Source: Stenotrophomonas sp. UBA2124 (lineage in GTDB: Bacteria > Pseudomonadota > Gammaproteobacteria > Xanthomonadales > Xanthomonadaceae). Taken from it: a stretch of 27,804 bases of DNA. Shown here piece after piece: positions 14,757-22,184 of this stretch. The DNA lies in contig DCXY01000031.1 of the NCBI GenBank assembly GCA_002329155.1, positions 1 to 27,804 of the forward strand, in the 5' to 3' direction. The position numbers and the translations under genes are program-made. Within the stretch, counting starts at the first letter, position 1. Every line of letters begins with the position of its first letter. The notes below the pieces were generated by a model. It worked only from the letters and a program-made list of their open reading frames with translations, did no database searches and had not been told where the DNA came from.

Positions 14757-15671
14757 TCAGGACAGCCGTTCCAGCACCCATACCCATGCGGGCAAGGTGA
14801 CCAATGACAATACGATGCCATAGCCCACCATTGCCGCCGCAAGCCGGGGCGCCAGTTGATGGGCGATGGCCAGCGCAGCGGCGGTGATCATGGTGGGCAT
14901 GGCGGTTTCCAGCACGTTCACGCGCAGCATGTCGCCACTCAGGCCAAAGGCCAGTGACAACGGGATGGCTACCGCGGGTAATACGATCAGCTTGAGCAGC
15001 AGGCCCACCCCCAGCGGCAGCAGCTCGGCCCGCGAGAGCCGCAGCTGGATGGTCAGGCCCACCGCCAGCATCACCAAGGGCAGCATGGCATCGGCCAGGT
15101 TCTTCAGCGCCAGCGCGATCCACGTTGGCGGCGTGGCCGGCATCAGGGTCAGGGCGAAGACCAGCGCCCACAACGGCGGGAAGCGCACGATGCGCAACAC
15201 AATCTGACCAGCGCCGGGCGGAGTGTCGCCGCTGTAGCGCGCCAGCACGTACAGGCCGAAGGTGGACAGCAGCACGAAGGTGCCGAACTGGTCGTACACC
15301 ACGGCATAGGGCAGCGCCTGTTCACCCAGCAGCGCGCGCACCATCGGGTAGCCGATGAAGCTGGAGTTGCACAGCGCCACGCACAGCAGCAGCACTGCAT
15401 GCACTTGCCGCTGGAAGCCGAACACACGGGTGGCCAGGCTGACCAGCCCCAGCGTGAGCAGCATCAGCAGCCACGGGGTGACGATGATGCCGAGCAGGGA
15501 CAGGTCCAGCTGCAGGCGCGGCACATAGATCAGCACCGCGGCCGGCAGGCACAGGTACAGCACCACCCGGTTGAGCGTGTCGGCGGCGTTGTCCGGAAAG
15601 CTGCGGAGCCGTGCGAACACCATGCCCAGGGCGAGCATGGCCAATATCAGTGCGAATGCGTCGAAAGCCAT
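14757..15671 (-). CDS. AEC-family (auxin efflux carrier-type) transporter
   Basis: A 304-aa integral membrane protein of the AEC family (bile/arsenite/riboflavin transporter superfamily). Bacterial members carry malate, malonate or other small organic acids. About ten hydrophobic segments are visible, in two five-helix halves separated by a short polar link (ARYSGDTPPGAGQIVLR, near 145-160). Typical features are the NRVVLYLCLPAAVL helix near 34-47, NSSFIGYPMV near 102-111, LADAMLPLVMLAVGLTI in the second half, and ETAMPTMITAAALA near 258-271. The length is usual for bacterial AEC proteins. The substrate cannot be told from sequence. Confidence 0.88.
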   Translation of the reverse strand: MAFDAFALILAMLALGMVFARLRSFPDNAADTLNRVVLYLCLPAAVLIYVPRLQLDLSLLGIIVTPWLLMLLTLGLVSLATRVFGFQRQVHAVLLLCVALCNSSFIGYPMVRALLGEQALPYAVVYDQFGTFVLLSTFGLYVLARYSGDTPPGAGQIVLRIVRFPPLWALVFALTLMPATPPTWIALALKNLADAMLPLVMLAVGLTIQLRLSRAELLPLGVGLLLKLIVLPAVAIPLSLAFGLSGDMLRVNVLETAMPTMITAAALAIAHQLAPRLAAAMVGYGIVLSLVTLPAWVWVLERLS

Positions 15672-15818
15672 CGCGCAAGGATGCCCTGCCGATGGGGATC
15701 AGGGAATCGGTATCAACCCTGTCTGCGGGCAGGCCGATGGCGTCGCTGCTGTCCGGGAGGAGAAAATGTACTGGGTACTTTGGTGGATTCACGGGCCGGC
15801 TGCATGACTGGCCGTGTC

Positions 15819-15853
15819 ACCCCTCTCCCCAGCCCTCTCCCGCAAGGGGAGAG
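15819..15853. repeat. CCCTCTCCC-type interspersed hairpin repeat
   Basis: The stretch contains CCCCTCTCCCCAGCCCTCTC followed by a tight hairpin: CTCTCCC (15835-15841) pairs with GGGAGAG (15847-15853). It has the same build as the larger repeat at 26569-26684. It lies in the 215-nt gap 15672-15886 between two minus-strand genes; the remainder of that gap holds no recognisable gene. Confidence 0.65.
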
Positions 15854-15854
15854 C

Positions 15855-15879
15855 GTACCGCGCTCAATGCGCGCGGTAC
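15855..15879 (-). terminator. Strong hairpin just past the TPR-like gene
   Basis: GTACCGCGC (15855-15863) and GCGCGGTAC (15871-15879) are perfect 9-bp arms around a 7-nt loop, starting 7 nt beyond the minus-strand stop codon at 15887. No T-run follows on the minus strand, so it is not a classic intrinsic terminator. It may stabilise the mRNA 3' end or aid termination together with the adjacent repeat. Confidence 0.5.
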
Positions 15880-15886
15880 ACGCCAC

Positions 15887-16525
15887 TCACGGCCATGCCG
15901 GCGGCTTGGCTGCCCAGGCCTGCTGTACCTGGGTCAGCGTGGCCCGTTCACTGTCCTGCCAGTCCGGTAGCAACTGCGGGAAATTGGCAGCATCGTTCCA
16001 TTGGCGGGGCTCGGTGCGTACTGCAGCGGCATACCAGCTCACGGCTTCGTCCTTGCGCCCCAGCGTCCACAGCACCAGCGCGAAGGTGGGCGGCAGCCAG
16101 CCCGGGTTGCCACGCGTGCCCTCGGCCGCCTTCTGCCACAGCGCCAGCGCCTGCTCGGCATCGCTGCGGCGGTACAGGTCCCAGCCCTGGTTCCAGCGCA
16201 GGCCACGAGCCTGTACCGAACCATCGGACACCGACGACATGGCCTCCTGGTAAAGCTTGGCGCCCAGTTCATCGCGGCCTTCGGCATAGGCCATGCTGGC
16301 CAGCTGCGCGGTGGCATCGACCGCCTTGCGGCCGCGCTCGCGCAGCTTCATCAGCTGGTCCACCGCGTCGGCCTGGGCCGCAGGCACGGCCTGGAATGGC
16401 CTGGCCGCCACGTCCTCGTCGAAATAGAACTCGTTGATTTTCGGCAGGCCCTGCGCCTGCGCATTGGAAACAAGCAGCCCCGCCAGCACTACCGCGCCGG
16501 CCAGCAAGCGTTTCGTCACCCCCAT
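15887..16525 (-). CDS. Exported TPR-like hypothetical protein
   Basis: A 212-aa probable periplasmic protein. It has a Sec signal peptide (TKRLLAGAVVLAGLLVSNAQAQ, cleavage expected after AQA). A mature part of helical, TPR-like repeats follows: QLASMAYAEGRDELGAKLYQEAM, GWDLYRRSDAEQALALWQKAAEG and ALVLWTLGRKDEAVSWYAAAV. These pairs of helices resemble tetratricopeptide units that mediate protein-protein contacts; no enzymatic motif is present. Several starts are in frame: TTG 16555, ATG 16540 and ATG 16525. The last is preferred because GGGGG lies about 8 nt upstream. It is divergent from the indolepyruvate-type oxidoreductase gene. Confidence 0.8.
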   Translation of the reverse strand: MGVTKRLLAGAVVLAGLLVSNAQAQGLPKINEFYFDEDVAARPFQAVPAAQADAVDQLMKLRERGRKAVDATAQLASMAYAEGRDELGAKLYQEAMSSVSDGSVQARGLRWNQGWDLYRRSDAEQALALWQKAAEGTRGNPGWLPPTFALVLWTLGRKDEAVSWYAAAVRTEPRQWNDAANFPQLLPDWQDSERATLTQVQQAWAAKPPAWP

Positions 16526-16624
16526 GACAACAACCCCCATGAACACAGATTTCAATGCAAGCGGGCGATCCTAACCGCTCCCGGGCCATGACGCGACAGC
16601 GTTTCAGGGCGATGAAAGCGCCAC

Positions 16625-16633
16625 TGCTACAAT
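16625..16633 (+). promoter_or_regulatory. Extended -10 promoter element for the oxidoreductase gene
   Basis: TGCTACAAT at 16625-16633 gives a strong extended -10 (TGn followed by TACAAT), 65 nt before the start codon at 16699. The upstream -35 is weak (TTTCAG at poor spacing). It lies in the 173-nt gap between the divergent TPR-like and oxidoreductase genes. Confidence 0.4.
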
Positions 16634-16698
16634 CGCCGGCTGCCACAGGCCGCCAGCATGGGGTCTCCGCCGCCAGCCGATCCTGCAACGGGCCAGCC

Positions 16699-19600
16699 AT
16701 GACCAGTACCGCCGAACTCACTTCGCCTGCTTCCGCCAACGACCCGCTGATCGGCGTGCGCGACCGCGACTACACGCTGGAGCACAAGTACACCCGCCCG
16801 GATGGCCGCATCTACCTGAGCGGTGTGCAGGCGCTGGTGCGGCTGCCGCTGATGCAGCAGCAGCGTGATACGGCCGCCGGCCTGAACACAGGCGGCTTCG
16901 TCAGCGGCTACCGTGGCTCGCCGCTGGGCGGCTTCGATCTGGAGCTGTGGCGCGCGCGCGCGCATCTGGAAGCCGCCAAGGTGAAGTTCGTGCCGGGCCT
17001 CAACGAGGACCTGGGCGCGACCATGGTGTGGGGCACGCAGCAGACCAATCTGTTCCCCGGCGCCAACGTCGATGGCGTGTTCGGCATGTGGTACGGCAAG
17101 GGCCCGGGCGTGGACCGCTGTGGTGACGTGTTCAAGCACGCCAACGCCGCCGGCACCTCCCGCCTCGGTGGCGTGCTGGCGCTGGCCGCCGACGACCATG
17201 CCTGCCGCAGTTCCACCCTGCCGCATGGCAGCGAGGAAGAATTCGTCAGCGCGATGATGCCGGTGCTCAACCCGGCCGGCGTGCAGGACATCCTGGACAT
17301 GGGCCTGGTGGGCTGGGCGATGAGCCGCTACACGGGCCGCTGGATCGGCTTCAAGACCATTGCCGAGACCGTGGAATCGTCCGCTTCGGTGGACGTGGAC
17401 CCGTTCGCGCGGCAGATCATCCTGCCGGAAGATTTCGACATGCCGGCCGCCGGGCTCAACATCCGCTGGCCCGACCCGCCGATGGAGCAGGAAATGCGCC
17501 TGCACCGTTACGCGGTGAAGGCGGCGCAGGCCTTCGCCCGTGCCAACGGCATCGACAAGGTGGTGATGGATTCGCCGCGCGCGCGGCTGGGCATCGTCAC
17601 CACCGGCAAGAGCTATCTGGACGTGCTGCAGGCGCTGGAATACCTGGGCCTGGATGAAGCGGCCTGCGCCGACATCGGCATCCGCGTCTACAAGGTGGGC
17701 ATGACCTGGCCGTTGGAACCGCAGGGCATCGGCGCGTTCGCACGCGGGCTGGAAGACATTGTCGTGGTCGAGGAGAAGAAGGCCTTCATCGAGCGGCAGA
17801 TGAAGGAATACTTCTACAACTGGCCGGCCAACTGGGGCGCGCGCCCGTCCATCGTGGGCAAGTACGACGAGCAGGGCGAGTGGATCCTACCGTCCACCGG
17901 CGAGCTGACGCCGGCCACCATCGCCGGCGTCATCGGCCGCCGCATCCAGCGTTTCTTCAATACCGAATCCATCGAGCAGCGCCTGCGCTGGATGGACGAG
18001 AAGGAAGCGGAAATGGCGCTGCCGCGCGCGCAGTTCCCGCGCGTGCCGCACTACTGCTCCGGCTGCCCGCACAACACCTCCACCCAGGTGCCGGAAGGCT
18101 CGCGTGCACTGGCCGGCATCGGTTGCCATTACATGGTGACCTGGATGGACCGCAGCACCGACACCTTCACCCACATGGGCGGCGAAGGCGTCACCTGGGC
18201 CGGGCAGGCCGCGTTCACCGACACCGAGCATGTGTTCCAGAACCTGGGCGACGGCACCTATTTCCACAGTGGCTCGCTGGCCATCCGGCAGGCGATCGCC
18301 GCGGGCGTCAACATCACCTACAAGATCCTCTACAACGATGCGGTGGCGATGACCGGCGGCCAGCCGGTGGACGGCACCCTGACCGTGCCGCAGATCGCCC
18401 AGCAGATGCGTTCGGAAGGCGTGCACACCATCGTGCTGCTGTCCGACGACATCGACAAGTGGAAGGCGCGCCGCCACGAGTTCCCGCACGACGTGGAATT
18501 CCACGACCGTGCCGAGCTGGACACCGTGCAGCAGCAGCTGCGCAAGGTGAAGGGCACCAGCATCCTGATCTACGAACAGACCTGCGCCACCGAGAAGCGC
18601 CGCCGCCGCAAGCGCGGCAAGCTGGTCGATCCGCCCAAGCGCACCATGATCAACTCGCTGGTCTGCGAGGGCTGCGGTGACTGCGGCGAAAAGAGTTTCT
18701 GCGTGTCGGTGCTGCCGAAGGAAACCGAGTTCGGGCGCAAGCGCGACATCGACCAGTCCAACTGCAACAAGGATTTCTCCTGCACCACCGGCTTCTGCCC
18801 CAGCTTCGTCACCATCCATGGCGGCCAGCTGCGCAAGGGCAGCAAGAGCGACGCGGCCAGCCTGCTCGACAGCCTGCCGGCGCCGCGCTTCAACACCGAT
18901 CTGTCGCAGCCGTGGAACATCCTGATCACCGGCGTCGGTGGCACCGGCGTGGTGACCATCGGCGCGCTGCTGGGCATGGCCGGCCACCTTGAAGGCAAGG
19001 GGGCCAGCGTGCTCGACCAGACCGGTCTGGCGCAGAAGGGCGGCGCGGTCACCACCCACATCCGCATCGCCAACACGCCGGCCGACATCCACGCCGTGCG
19101 CATCGCCGCCGGCGAAGCCGACCTGGTGCTGGGCTGCGACATGGTGGTGGTCAACGACTACTGGGCGCTGTCCAAGGTGCGCGGCGAGCGCTCACAGGTG
19201 GTGCTCAACACCTACGAAGCCATGCCCGGCACGTTCACCACGCACCCGGATATGCAGTTCCCGGCGGCGGACATCATCGCCGGCGTGAAGGTGGCGCTGG
19301 GTGGCCGCGACCCGGTGCTGCTGGACGCCACCCAGCTCGCCACCGCGCTGCTGGGCGACGCCATCGCCTCCAACCTGTTCATCCTCGGCTTCGCGTGGCA
19401 GCAGGGCTGGGTGCCGCTGTCGCTGGAGGCGCTGATGCGTGCCGTCGAACTCAACGGCGCCGCCGTGGCGATGAACCGGCAGGCGTTCGCGTGGGGCCGC
19501 CTGGCCGCCATTGATCCGCAGGCGGTGCAGCAGGCCGCCGGCCTGGTGCGCAACACCGCCACCGACGCCGAGCGCACGCCGGGCCCGCTGCGCGAGCTGC

Positions 19601-20409
19601 CGCCGGGCGACTGGGAAGGCAACGAGGCCGGTGCGCCCTCGGCACCGCGCAACCCGGAGAACGAGCCGGACCTGCGCGGCCTGCCGTCCGCGGGCCAGGC
19701 CAGCGACGGTGCGGATTTCGGCGCGCTGGATGACGCCCGCCTGTCGCGCTCGCTGGACGAACTGATCGCCCGCCGCGGCGCGTTCCTCACCGACTACCAG
19801 GACGCCGCCTACGCCAACCGTTACCGCGCCCTCGTCGATGCGGTGCGCGCCGCCGAGCAGCGCGTGGCACCGTCGAGCACTGCGCTGACCGAGGCCGTGG
19901 CGCGCTATTTCTTCAAGCTGATGGCCTACAAGGACGAATACGAAGTGGCCCGCCTGTACACCAGCGGCGACTTCCTCAAGCGCGTGCAGCAGCAGTTCGA
20001 CGGCGACTACCAGGTGCGTTTCCACCTGGCACCGCCGCTGTTCGCCAAGCGCGACGAGCAGGGCCGGTTGCGGAAGAAGGAATACGGCCCATGGATGTTC
20101 AAGGCCTTCGGCCTGCTGGCCAAGTTCAAGGGCCTGCGCGGTGGCCGCTTCGACGTGTTCGGCTACACCGACGAACGCCGGGGCGAACGCCAGCTGATCG
20201 CCGATTACGAGAAGACCCTGCAGGAGCTGCTGGGCGCGCTGGATGCCGGACGCCTCGCACTGGCGGTGGATATCGCCAGCATTCCGGAACACATCCGCGG
20301 CTATGGCCACGTCAAGGAAGAGCACCTGCACGAAGCCAAGGCCCGCGAAGCCGCGCTGCTGGCCACCTGGCGCAACCCGAAGGCACTGCATATCGTGCAG
20401 ATGGCTTGA
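16699..20409 (+). CDS. Indolepyruvate ferredoxin oxidoreductase-family fused protein
   Basis: A 1236-aa fused 2-oxoacid:acceptor oxidoreductase of the indolepyruvate ferredoxin oxidoreductase type. Such enzymes decarboxylate aryl- or other 2-oxoacids to acyl-CoA with thiamine diphosphate and iron-sulfur clusters. An IorA-like part comes first: GFVSGYRGSPLGGFD near 67-81, and a TPP-binding region with HYCSGCPHNTS near 450-460, GIGCHYM and GDGTYFHSG. A Cys-rich segment follows (CEGCGDCGEKSFC, Cys656, 659, 662, then SNCNKDFSC). Next is an IorB/gamma-like domain beginning ITGVGGTGVVTIGALL (about 742-757), with LDQTGLAQKGGAV. A C-terminal domain typical of the fused bacterial proteins (DUF6537 type, about 1010-1230) ends the protein. 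Start ATG 16699 precedes the conserved region; in-frame ATGs upstream (16555-16612) precede the likely promoter. The native electron acceptor is not encoded nearby. Confidence 0.9.
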   Translation: MTSTAELTSPASANDPLIGVRDRDYTLEHKYTRPDGRIYLSGVQALVRLPLMQQQRDTAAGLNTGGFVSGYRGSPLGGFDLELWRARAHLEAAKVKFVPGLNEDLGATMVWGTQQTNLFPGANVDGVFGMWYGKGPGVDRCGDVFKHANAAGTSRLGGVLALAADDHACRSSTLPHGSEEEFVSAMMPVLNPAGVQDILDMGLVGWAMSRYTGRWIGFKTIAETVESSASVDVDPFARQIILPEDFDMPAAGLNIRWPDPPMEQEMRLHRYAVKAAQAFARANGIDKVVMDSPRARLGIVTTGKSYLDVLQALEYLGLDEAACADIGIRVYKVGMTWPLEPQGIGAFARGLEDIVVVEEKKAFIERQMKEYFYNWPANWGARPSIVGKYDEQGEWILPSTGELTPATIAGVIGRRIQRFFNTESIEQRLRWMDEKEAEMALPRAQFPRVPHYCSGCPHNTSTQVPEGSRALAGIGCHYMVTWMDRSTDTFTHMGGEGVTWAGQAAFTDTEHVFQNLGDGTYFHSGSLAIRQAIAAGVNITYKILYNDAVAMTGGQPVDGTLTVPQIAQQMRSEGVHTIVLLSDDIDKWKARRHEFPHDVEFHDRAELDTVQQQLRKVKGTSILIYEQTCATEKRRRRKRGKLVDPPKRTMINSLVCEGCGDCGEKSFCVSVLPKETEFGRKRDIDQSNCNKDFSCTTGFCPSFVTIHGGQLRKGSKSDAASLLDSLPAPRFNTDLSQPWNILITGVGGTGVVTIGALLGMAGHLEGKGASVLDQTGLAQKGGAVTTHIRIANTPADIHAVRIAAGEADLVLGCDMVVVNDYWALSKVRGERSQVVLNTYEAMPGTFTTHPDMQFPAADIIAGVKVALGGRDPVLLDATQLATALLGDAIASNLFILGFAWQQGWVPLSLEALMRAVELNGAAVAMNRQAFAWGRLAAIDPQAVQQAAGLVRNTATDAERTPGPLRELPPGDWEGNEAGAPSAPRNPENEPDLRGLPSAGQASDGADFGALDDARLSRSLDELIARRGAFLTDYQDAAYANRYRALVDAVRAAEQRVAPSSTALTEAVARYFFKLMAYKDEYEVARLYTSGDFLKRVQQQFDGDYQVRFHLAPPLFAKRDEQGRLRKKEYGPWMFKAFGLLAKFKGLRGGRFDVFGYTDERRGERQLIADYEKTLQELLGALDAGRLALAVDIASIPEHIRGYGHVKEEHLHEAKAREAALLATWRNPKALHIVQMA

Positions 20410-20423
20410 TCCAGGCGAAAAGC

Positions 20424-20462
20424 AACCTATAGATTGCATTCTCAAAATGCAATCTATAGGTT
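20424..20462. promoter_or_regulatory. hipBA operator palindrome O1 (17-bp perfect arms)
   Basis: AACCTATAGATTGCATT (20424-20440) is exactly inverted as AATGCAATCTATAGGTT (20446-20462) around the 5-nt centre CTCAA. It is AT-rich with no following T-run, so an operator is more likely than a terminator. It begins 15 nt after the oxidoreductase stop and lies 82 nt upstream of the XRE/HipB-like start. Likely bound by the HipB-like repressor (inference). Confidence 0.75.
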
Positions 20463-20467
20463 TCCAT

Positions 20468-20499
20468 GCGCGAATGAAATCTATAGGTTGCATTCGCGC
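20468..20499. promoter_or_regulatory. hipBA operator palindrome O2 (32 bp, 14 of 16 pairs)
   Basis: This 32-bp stretch is a near-perfect palindrome centred on CTATAG (20481-20486), with outer arms GCGCGAATG and CATTCGCGC. It reuses the O1 half-site: AATGAAATCTATAG at 20473-20486 on one strand and CTATAGGTTGCATT at 20481-20494 on the other. The half-sites overlap in the shared CTATAG, the opposite arrangement to O1. It overlaps the candidate -35 element. Confidence 0.72.
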
Positions 20500-20516
20500 A
20501 AGGCAAGGCATACATT
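20488..20516 (+). promoter_or_regulatory. Candidate hipBA promoter
   Basis: TTGCAT (20488-20493) and TACATT (20511-20516), spaced 17 bp, make a modest sigma-70-type promoter. A start near 20523 would give a roughly 20-nt leader to the hipB-like ATG. The -35 lies inside operator O2, so repressor binding there would block transcription, which fits autoregulation of a toxin-antitoxin operon. Confidence 0.45.
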
Positions 20517-20543
20517 GCCGTCGTTGCCTTCAGGACACGCCAT

Positions 20544-20801
20544 ATGACCGGCACAAGCCACACCATCCGCGCTGCCCATCAGTTGGCTCCGCTGATGCGG
20601 GCATTCCGCAAGCAGGCCAACATCAGCCAGGCCGAGCTGGCCGAGCGCCTGGGCATCTCCCGGCAGGCCATCACAGCACTGGAGCGTGACCCTGCCTCAG
20701 CCACCTTCGAGCGGTTGATGCGGGTATGGGCGGTACTCGGGCTGGAAGTATCCCTGCAGCCTGCCATACACGATGCCCCTCCCAGCAGCCTGGAGTGGTA
20801 A
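20544..20801 (+). CDS. hipB: HipB-like XRE-family antitoxin and repressor
   Basis: An 85-aa DNA-binding protein with an XRE/lambda-cI-type helix-turn-helix (about residues 18-72; ISQAELAERLGISRQAITAL is the HTH core). It is the size of E. coli HipB (88 aa) and, like it, ends in a short tail finishing LEW. In HipB this C-terminal tail carries the final Trp, acts in proteolytic turnover and touches HipA. The ribosome site AGGA lies 8 nt before ATG 20544. The hipA-like gene follows after only 3 nt. Expected roles are neutralising the HipA-like kinase and repressing its own operon through the palindromes at 20424-20499. Confidence 0.9.
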   Translation: MTGTSHTIRAAHQLAPLMRAFRKQANISQAELAERLGISRQAITALERDPASATFERLMRVWAVLGLEVSLQPAIHDAPPSSLEW

Positions 20802-20804
20802 GCC

Positions 20805-22124
20805 TTGGGCGCGCTGCGGGTATGGATGAATGGCGTGGAAGTCGCATCGTGGGAAGAAGGTTCCCGCACCGGTGCGCGATTGACCTACCTGCCATCCTGG
20901 CTGGATTCCGAACAACCGCGTCCCCTGTCGCTGTCCCTACCCCTGCTGCCAGCAGGTGAAAGCCACCGTGGCCAGGTGGTCACGGACTATTTCGACAACC
21001 TGCTGCCAGACAACGACAGCATCCGTAACCGCATCCGCAACCGCTTCGGTCTCCGTTCAACAGGCACGTTCGATCTGCTGGAGGAAATTGGCCGCGACTG
21101 CGTGGGCGCGGTACAGCTCCTGCCTGTCGGCACCACACCGGGGGAAATCCATCGCATCGAGGCGGTGCCCTTGAGCGACACCCAGGTGGGCGAGCGTCTG
21201 CGACAGGTCACCGCCGGAGCCCTGCCGGGCCAACGCGAGGATGCTGCGTTCCGTATCTCCATCGCCGGTGCACAGGAGAAAACCGCCTTTCTGTGGCACC
21301 AAGGGCAGTGGTGTGTTCCCACCGGCAGCACGCCCAGCACGCACATCTTCAAGCTGCCACTGGGTCTGGTCGGCAACATGCGTGCCGACATGCACGCATC
21401 CGTGGAGAACGAGTGGCTGTGCATGCAGCTGCTCGCCGCCTTCGGCCTTCCTGTCGCCAACACCTCGATGGGGACATTCGACGGGCAGCGCGCGCTAATT
21501 GTTGAACGGTTCGATCGCCGCCTTGCACGCGATGGAAAATGGTGGCTGCGCCTGCCGCAGGAAGACATGTGCCAGGTATTCGGCCTGCCTTCCTCCCGCA
21601 AATATGAGAGTGAGGGTGGCCCAGGCATCGTGCGGATCATGGAGCTGCTGCGCCAGTCCGAGCAGCCGGACGACCGGGCCACCTTCTTCAAAACGCAGAT
21701 CCTGTTCTGGATGCTCGCGGCCACCGATGGGCATGCCAAGAATTTCAGCATACACATCGAACCCGGCGGCAGGTTCCGGCTGACCCCCATCTACGATGTC
21801 CTGTCGGTCCATCCGATCATGGGCCGGGGGCCGAATCATCTTGACCCGCACCGCGCATCATTGGCCATGTCGGTCTGCGGCAAGAACCGCCACCGCAGGC
21901 TCCTGCAGATCCATCGCCGTCACTGGAATGAAACGGCGCGGGCCTGTGGTGTGGCTGCAGGTGCCGAACCATGGATAGGCGAACTGCTGCAGCGCGTGGA
22001 ACCGGCAATCACCCAGGTCGAAGCACAACTCCCCATGGATTTCCCGGCACGCGTGGCCACGCCTGTCCTTGAAGGGCTGCGGCAGTCTGCAGCGCGTCTG
22101 GCGGCGATGCCCCCAGGCATCTGA
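20805..22124 (+). CDS. hipA: HipA-type serine/threonine kinase toxin
   Basis: A 439-aa HipA-family kinase toxin, full length and close to E. coli HipA. E. coli HipA phosphorylates glutamyl-tRNA synthetase, causing growth arrest and persistence. Visible are the N-terminal subdomain (RPLSLSLPL, FDNLLPDND, FDLLEEIGRDCVGAVQLLP), the ATP-site segment RISIAGAQEKTA with Ser152 (the autophosphorylated Ser150 in E. coli), and THIFKLPLG with Lys183. The activation region RLPQEDMCQVFGLPSSRKYE, catalytic ATDGHAKNFS (Asp308) and the metal-binding IYDV (Asp331) follow. All catalytic residues are intact, so an active kinase is expected. The start is TTG at 20805, 3 nt after the hipB stop; it aligns exactly with the N-terminus of E. 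coli HipA. An internal ATG at 20826 would remove the first strand. The weak start may keep toxin below antitoxin. Confidence 0.93.
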   Translation: MGALRVWMNGVEVASWEEGSRTGARLTYLPSWLDSEQPRPLSLSLPLLPAGESHRGQVVTDYFDNLLPDNDSIRNRIRNRFGLRSTGTFDLLEEIGRDCVGAVQLLPVGTTPGEIHRIEAVPLSDTQVGERLRQVTAGALPGQREDAAFRISIAGAQEKTAFLWHQGQWCVPTGSTPSTHIFKLPLGLVGNMRADMHASVENEWLCMQLLAAFGLPVANTSMGTFDGQRALIVERFDRRLARDGKWWLRLPQEDMCQVFGLPSSRKYESEGGPGIVRIMELLRQSEQPDDRATFFKTQILFWMLAATDGHAKNFSIHIEPGGRFRLTPIYDVLSVHPIMGRGPNHLDPHRASLAMSVCGKNRHRRLLQIHRRHWNETARACGVAAGAEPWIGELLQRVEPAITQVEAQLPMDFPARVATPVLEGLRQSAARLAAMPPGI

Positions 22125-22184
22125 GGGCCCACCAACCCAAACTGCTTCAAATACTCAATGCGTGGGCATCACACTTGCTGATGC

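Noticed and set aside
17887..19092. Minus-strand frame of 401 codons, and a similar 439-codon frame at 19192-20511
   Set aside because: Both lie antisense to the oxidoreductase gene and show no family motif; the second also runs through the hipBA operator.
20424..20462. Palindrome O1 as a terminator of the oxidoreductase gene
   Set aside because: It is AT-rich, has no T-run after it, and its half-site recurs twice more just downstream in a different geometry, which fits an operator better.
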